NCBI RefSeq assembly: GCF_017163755.1
Contig: NZ_JAFIWC010000005.1
Span: forward strand, 124,001 to 188,000
Source: Xanthomonas sp.
GTDB taxonomy: Bacteria > Pseudomonadota > Gammaproteobacteria > Xanthomonadales > Xanthomonadaceae
DNA: 64,000 bases
Direction: 5' to 3'
In this document: positions 37,377-46,227 of the stretch, one piece after another
How positions within the stretch are numbered: the stretch's first letter is position 1
Layout of the letters: each line of letters opens with the position of its first letter
Notes under the pieces: model-generated
The model's input: only the letters and a program-made list of their open reading frames with translations
Database searches by the model: none
Told to the model about the DNA's origin: nothing
Position numbers and translations under genes: made by a program

Positions 37377-37436
37377 ATGCCTCGTTTCGTGTCCCGCCCG
37401 ATCTGCGCCGCCGACCGCCGGCACGGTGTCCGATGA
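37377..37436 (+). CDS. 19-residue leader ORF before the GH146 gene
   Basis: The ATG at 37377 follows a strong ribosome site, GCAAAGGAGCCGCA, and encodes MPRFVSRPICAADRRHGVR. Its TGA overlaps the ATG of the GH146 gene (ATGA at 37433-37436). The GH146 start has no good ribosome site of its own, so this small ORF probably loads ribosomes onto it by translational coupling. It is too short for most gene callers. It could also be a regulatory leader peptide; no stem-loop evidence for attenuation was worked out. Confidence 0.55.
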   Translation: MPRFVSRPICAADRRHGVR

Positions 37437-39835
37437 ACTGCGGCCACGAGCACCTGCACCCGACGCCGTGCGCCGCTGCCGACGCTGCGGCGCTGGATCC
37501 GTCGCGCCGCCGTTTCCTGGCATGGAGCGCGCTGGCGATGGCCGCCGGGCTGTTGCGCTTCCCATTGGATGCGGCCGCGTCCAGCGCCGGGCGCGTGCAG
37601 GCGTTGCCGCTGCAGCAGGTCGCGCTCAAGCCGTCGCTGTTCCTGGATTCGCTGCAGACCAATCGCCGCTACCTGCTGGAGCTGGAGCCGGACCGGCTGC
37701 TGCACAATTTCCTGAAGTACGCCGGCTTGCCGCCCAAGGGCGAGCTGTACGGCGGCTGGGAAGGCGACACCATCGCCGGGCACACGCTGGGCCACTACCT
37801 CAGCGCGCTGGCCAAGATGCATGCGCAGACGCGCGATGCCGAGCTGCGCACGCGCATCGACTACATCGTCGGCGAACTGGCGCGCGCGCAGGCGCAGGAC
37901 GCGGACGGCTACGTCGGCGGCTTCACCCGCAAGAACGACAAGGGCCAGATCGACGGCGGCAAGGCGGTCATGGAGGACGTGCGCCGCGGCATCATCAAGG
38001 GCAGCAAGTTCAACCTCAACGGCAGCTGGTCGCCGCTGTACACCCAGCACAAGCTGTTCGCCGGCCTGCTCGATGCGCACGCGCTGGCCGGCAACGCCCA
38101 GGCGCTGGCGGTGCTGGTGCCGATGGCCGGATATTTCGCCGGCGTGTTCGACGCGCTCGACCACGCGCAGATGCAGGCCTTGCTGGATACCGAGTTCGGC
38201 GGCCTCAACGAGTCCTACATCGAGCTGGGCGCGCGCACCGGCCAGGCGCGCTGGATCGCGATCGGCAAGCGCCTGCGCCACGAGAAGGTGATCGACCCGG
38301 CGGCGGCCGGCCGCGACGCGCTGCCGCATATCCACGCCAACACCCAGGTGCCCAAGTTCATCGGCGAGGCGCGCCAGTTCGAGGTCGCCGGCGACGCCGA
38401 TGCGGCCGCCGCGGCGCGCTTCTTCTGGGAGACGGTGACCGCGCACTACAGCTACGTGATCGGCGGCAACGCCGACCGCGAGTACTTCCAGGAACCGGAC
38501 ACCATCGCCGCGTTCCTGACCGAGCAGACCTGCGAGCACTGCAACAGCTACAACATGCTCAAGCTGACCCGGCACCTGTACCAGTGGACGCCGCAGGCGC
38601 GCTATTTCGACTACTACGAGCGCACCCTGCACAACCACGTCATGGCCGCGCAGCATCCGGCCACCGGCATGTTCACCTACATGACGCCGATGATCAGCGG
38701 CGGCGAGCGCGGCTTCTCCGACAAGTTCGATTCGTTCTGGTGCTGCGTCGGCAGCGGCATGGAGGCGCATGCGCAGTTCGGCGACTCGATCTACTGGCAG
38801 GACGCCTCCGCGCTGTACGTCAACCTGTACATCCCTTCGAGCCTGGACTGGCCCGAGCGCGACCTGGCGCTGGAGCTGGACAGCGGCGTGCCGGACAACG
38901 GCAAGGTGCGGCTGCAGCTGCGCCGCGCCGGCGCGCGCACGCCGCGGCGCCTGCTGCTGCGGTTGCCGGCCTGGTGCCAGGGTGGTTACACGTTGCGGCT
39001 CAACGGCGAGGCCCAGCGCGGCACGGTCGCCGACGGCTACCTGGCGCTGGAGCGGCAGTGGCGCAGCGGCGATGTGATCGAACTGGACCTGGCGATGCCG
39101 CTGCGCCTGGAGCACGCCGCCGGCGACGCCGACACCGTGGTGGTGATGCGCGGCCCGCTGGCGCTGGCCGCCGACCTGGGCCCGGTCGCAACGCCCTACG
39201 ACGCGCCGGACCCGGCGCTGGTGGCCGCGGCCGACCCGCTGGCCGGCTTCGCCGAGCTGCCGCAGCCCGGGCACTTCCTGGCCGCCGGCACGCAGCCGCC
39301 GGGGCTGACCTTCGTGCCGTTCTACGCGCAGTACGAACGCCGCAGCGCGCTGTACCTCAAGCGCATGGCGCCAGCGCAGTGGGCGCAGGAAGCGGACCGG
39401 CGCGCGCGCCAGCAGGCCGAGCGCGCGGAGCTGCAGGCCAGTGCGGTGGACATGATCCAGTTCGGCGACGAGGCCTCCGAGCAGGCGCACAAGCTGCGCA
39501 GCGACACCTCCTTCGGCGGCGCCTACCGCCGCCAGCAATGCCGCGACGTGCGCGGCAAGGGCTTCGTCGAGTTCCAGATGCGCGGCAGCGCGCAGCCGCT
39601 GGCGTTGCGCCTGCGCTTCTGGGGCAGCGACAAGGGGCGCTTCAACATCCTGGTCAACGGCAAGCTGGCGGTGGAGGTGCAGGTGGAGCGCGGGCAGGTG
39701 ATCGACTTCGTCGACCGCGACTACCCGCTGCCACCGGCGCTGACCCGCGACGCGGCGCAGTTGACGTTGCGCATCGAGCCGCAACACGGCGACACCGCCG
39801 GTCCGCTGTTCGGCGGCTGGTTGATCCCCGCCTGA
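37433..39835 (+). CDS. GH127/GH146-type beta-L-arabinofuranosidase, Tat-exported (first of two)
   Basis: An 800-residue enzyme expected to cleave beta-L-arabinofuranosides such as those on hydroxyproline. The N-terminal SRRRFLAWSALAMAAGLL is a twin-arginine signal. The barrel has the cysteine-zinc site of this clan: Glu368 and Cys370 in TCEHCNSYNML, Cys437 and Cys438 in FWCCVGSGMEAH (one the cysteine nucleophile), and Glu350 in NADREYF as the likely acid. Two C-terminal beta domains (about residues 500-800) make it longer than Bifidobacterium HypBA1 (GH127) and favour GH146. It is expressed behind a 19-codon leader and an own upstream element. A paralogue is at 43635. Confidence 0.88.
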   Translation: MNCGHEHLHPTPCAAADAAALDPSRRRFLAWSALAMAAGLLRFPLDAAASSAGRVQALPLQQVALKPSLFLDSLQTNRRYLLELEPDRLLHNFLKYAGLPPKGELYGGWEGDTIAGHTLGHYLSALAKMHAQTRDAELRTRIDYIVGELARAQAQDADGYVGGFTRKNDKGQIDGGKAVMEDVRRGIIKGSKFNLNGSWSPLYTQHKLFAGLLDAHALAGNAQALAVLVPMAGYFAGVFDALDHAQMQALLDTEFGGLNESYIELGARTGQARWIAIGKRLRHEKVIDPAAAGRDALPHIHANTQVPKFIGEARQFEVAGDADAAAAARFFWETVTAHYSYVIGGNADREYFQEPDTIAAFLTEQTCEHCNSYNMLKLTRHLYQWTPQARYFDYYERTLHNHVMAAQHPATGMFTYMTPMISGGERGFSDKFDSFWCCVGSGMEAHAQFGDSIYWQDASALYVNLYIPSSLDWPERDLALELDSGVPDNGKVRLQLRRAGARTPRRLLLRLPAWCQGGYTLRLNGEAQRGTVADGYLALERQWRSGDVIELDLAMPLRLEHAAGDADTVVVMRGPLALAADLGPVATPYDAPDPALVAAADPLAGFAELPQPGHFLAAGTQPPGLTFVPFYAQYERRSALYLKRMAPAQWAQEADRRARQQAERAELQASAVDMIQFGDEASEQAHKLRSDTSFGGAYRRQQCRDVRGKGFVEFQMRGSAQPLALRLRFWGSDKGRFNILVNGKLAVEVQVERGQVIDFVDRDYPLPPALTRDAAQLTLRIEPQHGDTAGPLFGGWLIPA

Positions 39836-39884
39836 GGTAGCCGACGCGCCGCGGCGTCCGCGCCGCGTTCGCCATGCGCGCAGG

Positions 39885-40200
39885 ACAGTGCTGCGCGGGT
39901 GCCGCAGTCGCCGTACAGCGCGGCTGTCCGACGGCGTCGCCGAACGGCACCGCCGCGTCGCCTGGCATGCCGTGTCCGCAGAAGTTGCCGCGGCCGTCGT
40001 TCTGCCAGACGCACCTGCCACGGGACGAAGCGCGGCACCTGGATCACCGGCCGGCAGGTCGAGCGCGCCATCCTGGTCGAAGTCGACGACCGTGCCGCCC
40101 CAGCCGAAAGAACGGTGGCTGGCCGCCGCGCGCCGTCCAGGTGCGTACCGGGTCGATCCCCAAGCACGCAGCGCGCCGGCACCGTGCTGTATGCGGACTT
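39885..40200 (-). pseudogene. Remnant of an FG-GAP/VCBS (ASPIC/CRTAC1-like) protein gene
   Basis: On the minus strand one frame reads RSFGWGGTVVDFDQDGALDL and, after a frame change near 40030, another reads CVWQNDGRGNF. These are the two typical halves of an FG-GAP repeat, with the calcium-binding DFDQDGALDL loop followed by a 'W-x-N-D-G-x-G-N-F' strand. Neither frame continues as a plausible protein, so this is a short decayed fragment. The 872-base gap from 39836 to 40707 holds this remnant, a control element and the leader of the third receptor gene, and otherwise nothing I recognise. Confidence 0.45.
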
Positions 40201-40320
40201 GGGCAGCGCCGCGCGGCGTCGGCGGGCCTTCTAGATTGCCGCGGCGCCGCGGTGGAGCGGCGCACGCATCGCGTGTCCGCGTGCGACCGGACGCGCGAGC
40301 ATTTGCCCAACCGTGCCGTT

Positions 40321-40380
40321 TTCCGCATGCATAGCCGTTAATTGCGACAAGACTTGCGCCGGGATAAAGCGCACATTGTG
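40321..40380 (+). promoter_or_regulatory. Shared two-part element, copy 5
   Basis: TTCCGCATG at 40321-40329, 15 bases, CGACAAGAC at 40345-40353, 15 bases, then GCGCACATTGTG at 40369-40380. This is the best match to copy 2: all three blocks are identical while the spacers differ. It is 328 bases before the third receptor start codon. Confidence 0.7.
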
Positions 40381-40707
40381 ACTGCATCGTGAAAACGCGT
40401 TGAACAAAGCGTTCCATGGCAGCGATGAATTGGGGCGACGACGAACGTGGCCACAGCGCTGCCGCGTAACGCTGTGACATGCAGTACCAGGGCATGGCTG
40501 GCCGCAGCACGCGGCCGACAGGGCGCCATCCCCTCGCTTCACCCGGCCTTTCCGAAGGGCGGGCTGCAGGACGCAGGCTGTACTGGCGGACGCCCCATGG
40601 GCGCCGTGTTTCCTAAAACCATTCCGTCCGCTGGCGCATAGCCGGTGCGGACGCGCTTTAGCCAACGAATCGCCATGCCACGCGCCGATACCGCTCAGGA
40701 GATCTCC

Positions 40708-43614
40708 ATGCCGTTTTCGCAAGCAACCCCGCAAGCAACCAAGTCCGCATCCCGCGCGCCGCAGCTGCAGCCGCTGGCGCTGGCGGTGGTCTCAGCGCTG
40801 GCGCTCGGCGCATCGTGGTCGGCGCTGGCGCAGGACGCCGCCGCGGCCGCCACCGACGACGGCAAGACCCAGACCCTGGACAGCATCGTCGTCACCGGCT
40901 CGCGCATCCGCCGCGTCGACACCGAGACCGCCAACCCGGTGGTGACCATCAGCCGCGCGCAGATCGAGGCCACCGGCAAGGCGACGCTGGGCGACCTGGT
41001 GCAGGAACTGCCGTCGATGGCCGGCAATGCGACCAACCCCAACACCAACAACGGCGGCGGCACCGGCGCCTCGACGATCTCGCTGCGCGGCCTGGGCGAC
41101 AAACGCACGCTGCTGCTGGTCAACGGCACGCGCCTGGCCAGCAACGACGTCAACGCGATCCCGGCGACGATGATCGAGCGGGTGGAGGTGCTCAGCAACG
41201 GCGCCTCGGCGGTGTACGGCTCCGACGCGATCGGCGGTGTGGTGAACTTCATCATGCGCAAGGGCTTCGACGGCGTGGAGCTGAGCAGCGACTTCGGCAC
41301 CAGCTCGCGCAGCGACGGCAACCGCCGCAACTTCTCGCTGACCGCCGGCAAGACCTGGGACCGCGGCAGCGTGATCGCCGGCGCGTCCTACCACGACATC
41401 GACCCGGTCTCGGCCGGCGCGCGCGGCTACTCCAAGGACGCGCTGTCGCTGATCGACGGCGAAGCGGTCAAGCAGGGCTCGTCGGCGACGCCGACCGGCA
41501 GCATCAGCTTCAACGACGGCTCGGCGGAAGCCGCTGCGCTGGCCGCGGCCAACGGCTGTTCGCGGGTGACCTACAACGGCGGTGGCGGCAGCCCCACCAC
41601 CCCCAGCCAGTACCACTGCTACAACGCCGCGGCCGATTCGTACAACTACCAGCCGTTCAACCTGCTGCAGACGCCGCAGGAGCGCACCAACGCGTTCCTG
41701 ATCGGCAGCTTCCGCTTCAACGACCACGTCGAAGGCTACGTCAACAGCTACTTCAGCAAGACCAGCTCGGCGTCGATCATCGCGCCGATCCCGATGTTCG
41801 CCAACGGCGACAACTTCCTGGTGTCCTCGGCCAGCTACTACAACCCGTTCGGGCTGAACTTCGGCACCGACCGCGCCGCCGGCCGGTCGTACAACGACTT
41901 CAACACCCGCGCCACCGGGCTCGGCAACCGCCGCTACGAATACAACACCTACAATTTCCAGATCAATCCCGGCCTGCGCGGCAGCTTCGGCGACAGCTCG
42001 TGGCAATGGGACGCCAACGTCAACTACGGCAGGGTCAAGCAGAAGTCCACCAACTACGGCTTCCTGAACTACGCCGCGTTCAATGCCGCGGTCGGCCCGT
42101 CGTTCCTGGACAGCGACGGCACGGTCAGGTGCGGCAGCGCCGGCGCGGCGATCGCCGGCTGCACGCCGATCGACATCTTCAACCTCAACAGCCCGGACAA
42201 CCTGGCGGCGCTGGAGGCGCTGGTGGTCAACCCGATCGTCACCAGCGTGTACCGGGTCAAGCAGTTCGAGGCCAACGCCAACGGCAACCTGTTCGACCTG
42301 CCGGCCGGCACGGTGAGCCTGGCCGCTGGCGTGTCCTACCGCAAGGAGAGCACCACCACCTCGGCCGATGCGCTGTGGACGGGCGACGAGAACGGCCTGT
42401 GCGGGGTGATCGAATACTGCGCCAGCGTGCTCGGCGGCAGCTTCAGCGTCAAGGAAGCCTATGCCGAGGCGCTGTTCCCGCTGCTGTCGGAGCTGCCGAT
42501 GGTGCATTCGCTGAACCTGACCCTGGGCAGCCGCTTCTCCGACTACGATTCGGTCGGCAGCAAGACCAACAGCAAGGTATCGCTGGAGTGGCGCCCGATC
42601 GAGAACCTGCTGCTGCGCGGCACGGTGTCGCAGGTGTTCCGCGCGCCGAACATCAACGAACTCTATTCCGGCGTGGTCGGCGATTCGGCCACGGTCAACG
42701 ATCCGTGCAACGGCTACACCGGCGGCCACGAGGGCGCCTGCGCCAACGTGCCTACCGACGGCAGCTACCAGCAGCCGGACAACCAGATCAGCGGCAAGGC
42801 CTCCGGCGCGGTGGTGGCCGGCTACCAGCTCAAGCCGGAGACCGGCAAGTCCTACGACTTCGGCATCGTCTACGATCCGGACTGGATCGACGGCCTGTCG
42901 ATCAGCGCGGACGTGTGGCGCATCGAGCTGGAAGACACCATCACCACGGTGTCGGCGCAGACGATCTTCAACCAGTGCTACGCCAATTCGGCCAGCGCGT
43001 TCTGCCCGCTGATCCACCGCAACGACAACGGCACCATCAACTACGTGGCCGAGCCGACCGTCAACCTGGGCAAGCTGTGGGCGCGCGGCGCCGATTTCAG
43101 CCTGAGCTACCGCCTGCCCGACACCGCGTGGGGCAGCTTCGCCGCCGGCCTGAACGGCACCTACGTGATCCGCTACGACATCAACCCGGACACCACCGAT
43201 CCGAACACCGTCACCATCCACAACGCGGGCAAGTACACCCAGGCCTACGGCAATTTCCCGCGCTGGCGCGCGCTCGGCACGCTGAGCTGGAACCTGGGCA
43301 ACTGGAATGCCGGCTACCGGCTGCGCTACGTGGGCGCCACCGAGATCGGCAGCGCCGATGCGCGGCAGAACCTGTCGGCCGACGTCGGCCAGGCCGGCGT
43401 GGTGCGCCCGATCGGCGCCTTCGTCTACCACAACGCGCAGCTCGGCTATGACTTCGCGCAGTGGCATACCCGGGTGGAACTGGGCGTGGACAACCTCACC
43501 GACAAGCAGCCGCCGCTGTACTACGCCAACAACGGCGGCAACGCCAATACCGACGTGGCCACCTACGACCTGCTGGGCCGTTACTACTGGGTCCGGGCGA
43601 CGGTGAAGTTTTGA
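40708..43614 (+). CDS. TonB-dependent outer membrane receptor (third of three)
   Basis: A 968-residue receptor, closer to the first receptor than to the second. It has a signal peptide (LALAVVSALALGASWSALAQ), the TonB box and plug (LDSIVVTGSRIRRVDTETAN, LGDLVQELPSMAGN, SLRGLGDKRTLLLVNGTRL, VERVEVLSNGASAVYGSDAI, with VVTISRAQIE) and a barrel ending TVKF. The start is the ATG at 40708 behind CAGGAG; ATGs at 40645 and 40675 are in frame but lack signal character. It is directly followed by the second GH146 gene, with TTTTGA at the junction exactly as at the receptor-GH121 junction, indicating a co-translated receptor-glycosidase pair. Confidence 0.9.
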   Translation: MPFSQATPQATKSASRAPQLQPLALAVVSALALGASWSALAQDAAAAATDDGKTQTLDSIVVTGSRIRRVDTETANPVVTISRAQIEATGKATLGDLVQELPSMAGNATNPNTNNGGGTGASTISLRGLGDKRTLLLVNGTRLASNDVNAIPATMIERVEVLSNGASAVYGSDAIGGVVNFIMRKGFDGVELSSDFGTSSRSDGNRRNFSLTAGKTWDRGSVIAGASYHDIDPVSAGARGYSKDALSLIDGEAVKQGSSATPTGSISFNDGSAEAAALAAANGCSRVTYNGGGGSPTTPSQYHCYNAAADSYNYQPFNLLQTPQERTNAFLIGSFRFNDHVEGYVNSYFSKTSSASIIAPIPMFANGDNFLVSSASYYNPFGLNFGTDRAAGRSYNDFNTRATGLGNRRYEYNTYNFQINPGLRGSFGDSSWQWDANVNYGRVKQKSTNYGFLNYAAFNAAVGPSFLDSDGTVRCGSAGAAIAGCTPIDIFNLNSPDNLAALEALVVNPIVTSVYRVKQFEANANGNLFDLPAGTVSLAAGVSYRKESTTTSADALWTGDENGLCGVIEYCASVLGGSFSVKEAYAEALFPLLSELPMVHSLNLTLGSRFSDYDSVGSKTNSKVSLEWRPIENLLLRGTVSQVFRAPNINELYSGVVGDSATVNDPCNGYTGGHEGACANVPTDGSYQQPDNQISGKASGAVVAGYQLKPETGKSYDFGIVYDPDWIDGLSISADVWRIELEDTITTVSAQTIFNQCYANSASAFCPLIHRNDNGTINYVAEPTVNLGKLWARGADFSLSYRLPDTAWGSFAAGLNGTYVIRYDINPDTTDPNTVTIHNAGKYTQAYGNFPRWRALGTLSWNLGNWNAGYRLRYVGATEIGSADARQNLSADVGQAGVVRPIGAFVYHNAQLGYDFAQWHTRVELGVDNLTDKQPPLYYANNGGNANTDVATYDLLGRYYWVRATVKF

Positions 43615-43634
43615 GCCGCGCCGGCGATCGGGCG

Positions 43635-46034
43635 ATGGCGTCGGCGGCGGCCGGCGCCGACGCGGAATCCGGCGCCGCGACGCACGCGCCGTCGCTGTCG
43701 CGGCGGCGCTTCCTGGCCTGGAGCGCGCTGGCGGTCGCGGCGGGGCTGCTGCGCTTCCCGGCCGACGCGCAGGCCAGCGTCGCCGGACGCGTGCGGCCGC
43801 TGCCGCTGGCGTCGGTGCGGCTGCGCCCGTCGATGTTCCTGGATTCGCTGCAGACCAACCGCGGCTACCTGCTGCGCCTGCAGGCCGACCGCCTGCTGCA
43901 CAACTTCCGGCTCTACGCCGGGCTGGAGCCCAAGGCGCCGGTGTACGGCGGCTGGGAGGCCGACACCATCGCCGGGCACACGCTCGGCCACTACCTGAGC
44001 GCGCTGGCGCTGCTGCACGCGCAGACCGGCGACGGCGCCTGCCTGCGCCGCGCGAACTACATCGTCGCCGAGCTGGCGCAATGCCAGCAGCGCGCCGGCG
44101 ACGGCTACGTGGCCGGATTCACCCGCAAGAACGACGCCGGGCAGATCGAGAGCGGCCGCGCGGTGTTCGACGAAGTGGCCCGCGGCGACATCCGCCCGCT
44201 GCCGTTCTACCTCAACGGCAGCTGGGCGCCGCTGTACACCTGGCACAAGCTGTTCGCCGGGCTGCTCGACGTGCACCAGCACTGCGCGCAGCCGCAGGCG
44301 CTGCAGGTGGCGCTGGGCCTGGGCGGCTACCTGGACGCGGTGTTCGCGCGGCTCAGCGACGCGCAGCTGCAGCAGGTGCTCAGCTGCGAGTTCGGCGGGC
44401 TCAACGAATCGTTCGTGGAACTGCACGCGCGCACCGGCGAGGAACGCTGGCTGTGGCTGGCGCGGCGCCTGCACCACCATGCGGTGATCGATCCGCTGGT
44501 CGCCCAGCGCGACGAACTGGCGCACCAGCACTCCAACACCAACATCCCCAAGCTGATCGGCCTGGCCCGCGAGTTCGAGGTCGGCGGCGACCCGGCCGCG
44601 GCCGCGGCGTCGCGCTTCTTCTGGGAGACGGTGGTCGCGCACCACACCTACAGCATCGGCGGCAACGGCGACCGCGAGTATTTCCAGCAGCCGGACAGCA
44701 TCTCGCGCTTCATCACCGAGCAGACCTGCGAGCACTGCGCCAGCTACAACATGCTCAAGCTGACCCGGCACCTGTACCAGTGGACGCCGCAGGCGCGCTA
44801 CTTCGACTACTACGAACGCACGCTGCTCAACCACGTGATGGCGCAGCAGCACCCGCGGACCGGCATGTTCACCTACATGACGCCGCTGCTCGCCTGCGAG
44901 GCGCGCGCGTATTCCAAGCCGTTCGACGATTTCTGGTGCTGCGTCGGCACCGGCATGGAAGCGCACGCGCAGTTCGGCGACTCGATCTACTGGCACGACG
45001 ACGAAAGCCTGTACGTGAACCTGTACATCGCGTCCAGCGCGGCCTGCGATGCGCTGGGGCTGGGCGTGCAACTGGACACCACCTTGCCGCTGCAGGGCCA
45101 GGCCACGTTGACGCTGACGCGCGCGAGCGATCCGCGCGAGCGGACCATCGCGTTGCGCATCCCCGGCTGGGCCGACGGTTTCGGCGTGCGCGTCAACGGC
45201 GCGCCGGTCGCGGCCGATGCCGAGCAGGGCTATGTGCGGCTGCGGCGTAGCTGGCGCCCGGGCGACACGGTGCAGCTGACGCTGCCGATGGCGCTGCGGC
45301 TGGAGCCGACCGGCGACGATCCGCAACTGGTATCGGTGCTGCATGGCCCGCTGGTGCTGGGCGCCGATCTCGGCGCGGCCGATGCGCCGTGGGACGGGCG
45401 CGAGCCGGCGCTGGTGGCCGATGGCGCGCTGCTGCAGGCGTTCCGCGCGCTGCCGCAGCCGGGCGAATATGTGTTCAGCGGCGCCGACGGCAGCGCGCCG
45501 CTGCGGCTGGCACCGTTCCATGGCCTGCACGACCGGCGCAGCGCGGTGTACTTCGCCAGCGCCGATCCGGCGGCGTGGCAGCGGCTGCAGCAACAGCGTG
45601 CGCAGGCCGCGGCGGCGGAGCAGGCATGGCAGGCGCAGGCGCTGGACGCGGTGGCGCTGGGCGACGCGGCCTCGGAAAAGGCGCACGGCCTGCGCAGCGA
45701 CCAGTCCTACGACCTCAGCTACCGGCGCCGCAAGGGCCGCGACGCGCGCACTGGCGGCTTCATCGAGTTCGACCTGCGCAACGCGGCGCAGGCGCAGGTG
45801 CTGCGCCTGCGCTACTGGGGCGACGAAACCCGGCGCCGCTTCCGGATCCTGGCCGACGGCGAACGGGTGGCCGACGAACGCCTGGACGGCAACCGCGGCC
45901 TGGACTTCGTCGACGTCGACTATCCGTTGCCGCCATCGCTGGCCGGACGCGACACGCTGCGGGTGAGGATCGAGCCGGAGAAGGGCTACTCGGCCGGTCC
46001 GGCCTTCGGCTGCTGGTTGCTGCGCGCGGGCTAG
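43635..46034 (+). CDS. GH127/GH146-type beta-L-arabinofuranosidase, Tat-exported (second of two)
   Basis: A 799-residue paralogue of the enzyme at 37433, with the same layout: twin-arginine signal (SLSRRRFLAWSALAVAAGLL), helical barrel and two C-terminal beta domains. The active-site set is intact: Glu348 in NGDREYF, Glu366 and Cys368 in TCEHCASYNML, Cys435 and Cys436 in FWCCVGTGMEAH. The ATG at 43635 is used; a TTG at 43611 overlapping the receptor stop (TTGA) is an alternative that would add eight residues. Two copies may divide the work between linkages, for example the inner Hyp-linked and outer arabinose. Confidence 0.87.
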   Translation: MASAAAGADAESGAATHAPSLSRRRFLAWSALAVAAGLLRFPADAQASVAGRVRPLPLASVRLRPSMFLDSLQTNRGYLLRLQADRLLHNFRLYAGLEPKAPVYGGWEADTIAGHTLGHYLSALALLHAQTGDGACLRRANYIVAELAQCQQRAGDGYVAGFTRKNDAGQIESGRAVFDEVARGDIRPLPFYLNGSWAPLYTWHKLFAGLLDVHQHCAQPQALQVALGLGGYLDAVFARLSDAQLQQVLSCEFGGLNESFVELHARTGEERWLWLARRLHHHAVIDPLVAQRDELAHQHSNTNIPKLIGLAREFEVGGDPAAAAASRFFWETVVAHHTYSIGGNGDREYFQQPDSISRFITEQTCEHCASYNMLKLTRHLYQWTPQARYFDYYERTLLNHVMAQQHPRTGMFTYMTPLLACEARAYSKPFDDFWCCVGTGMEAHAQFGDSIYWHDDESLYVNLYIASSAACDALGLGVQLDTTLPLQGQATLTLTRASDPRERTIALRIPGWADGFGVRVNGAPVAADAEQGYVRLRRSWRPGDTVQLTLPMALRLEPTGDDPQLVSVLHGPLVLGADLGAADAPWDGREPALVADGALLQAFRALPQPGEYVFSGADGSAPLRLAPFHGLHDRRSAVYFASADPAAWQRLQQQRAQAAAAEQAWQAQALDAVALGDAASEKAHGLRSDQSYDLSYRRRKGRDARTGGFIEFDLRNAAQAQVLRLRYWGDETRRRFRILADGERVADERLDGNRGLDFVDVDYPLPPSLAGRDTLRVRIEPEKGYSAGPAFGCWLLRAG

Positions 46035-46227
46035 GACCGGCGCCACGTTGGCCCGCCGCAGCGGTTGGCGGGCTCTGGGCGGCATCCAACGCATCGCGTC
46101 TTGCGCGCCGCGCATCTTTGTTTTACGGGGGACGCAGGGCCGGCGAACCGGCACGGCGCGTTAACAAAACGCACATCTTGCTTGGGTATAACGGGTTCGC
46201 TGTTCTTTCCAGGAAGGGACTCAGACA
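46035..46227 (+). promoter_or_regulatory. Control region of the vgrG island
   Basis: A 193-base gap before vgrG. It has a small inverted repeat GCGTTAACAAAACGC at 46158-46172 and a -10-like TATAAC at 46187-46192, followed by the ribosome site AGGAAGGGA. The shared TTCCGCATG/CGACAAGAC element is not present, in keeping with a separate regulon. Confidence 0.4.

Noticed and set aside
20001-40353. The N15-spaced element as a PIP box (TTCGB-N15-TTCGB) of the HrpX regulon
   Set aside because: The spacing is the same, but neither half-site reads TTCG in any of the five copies.
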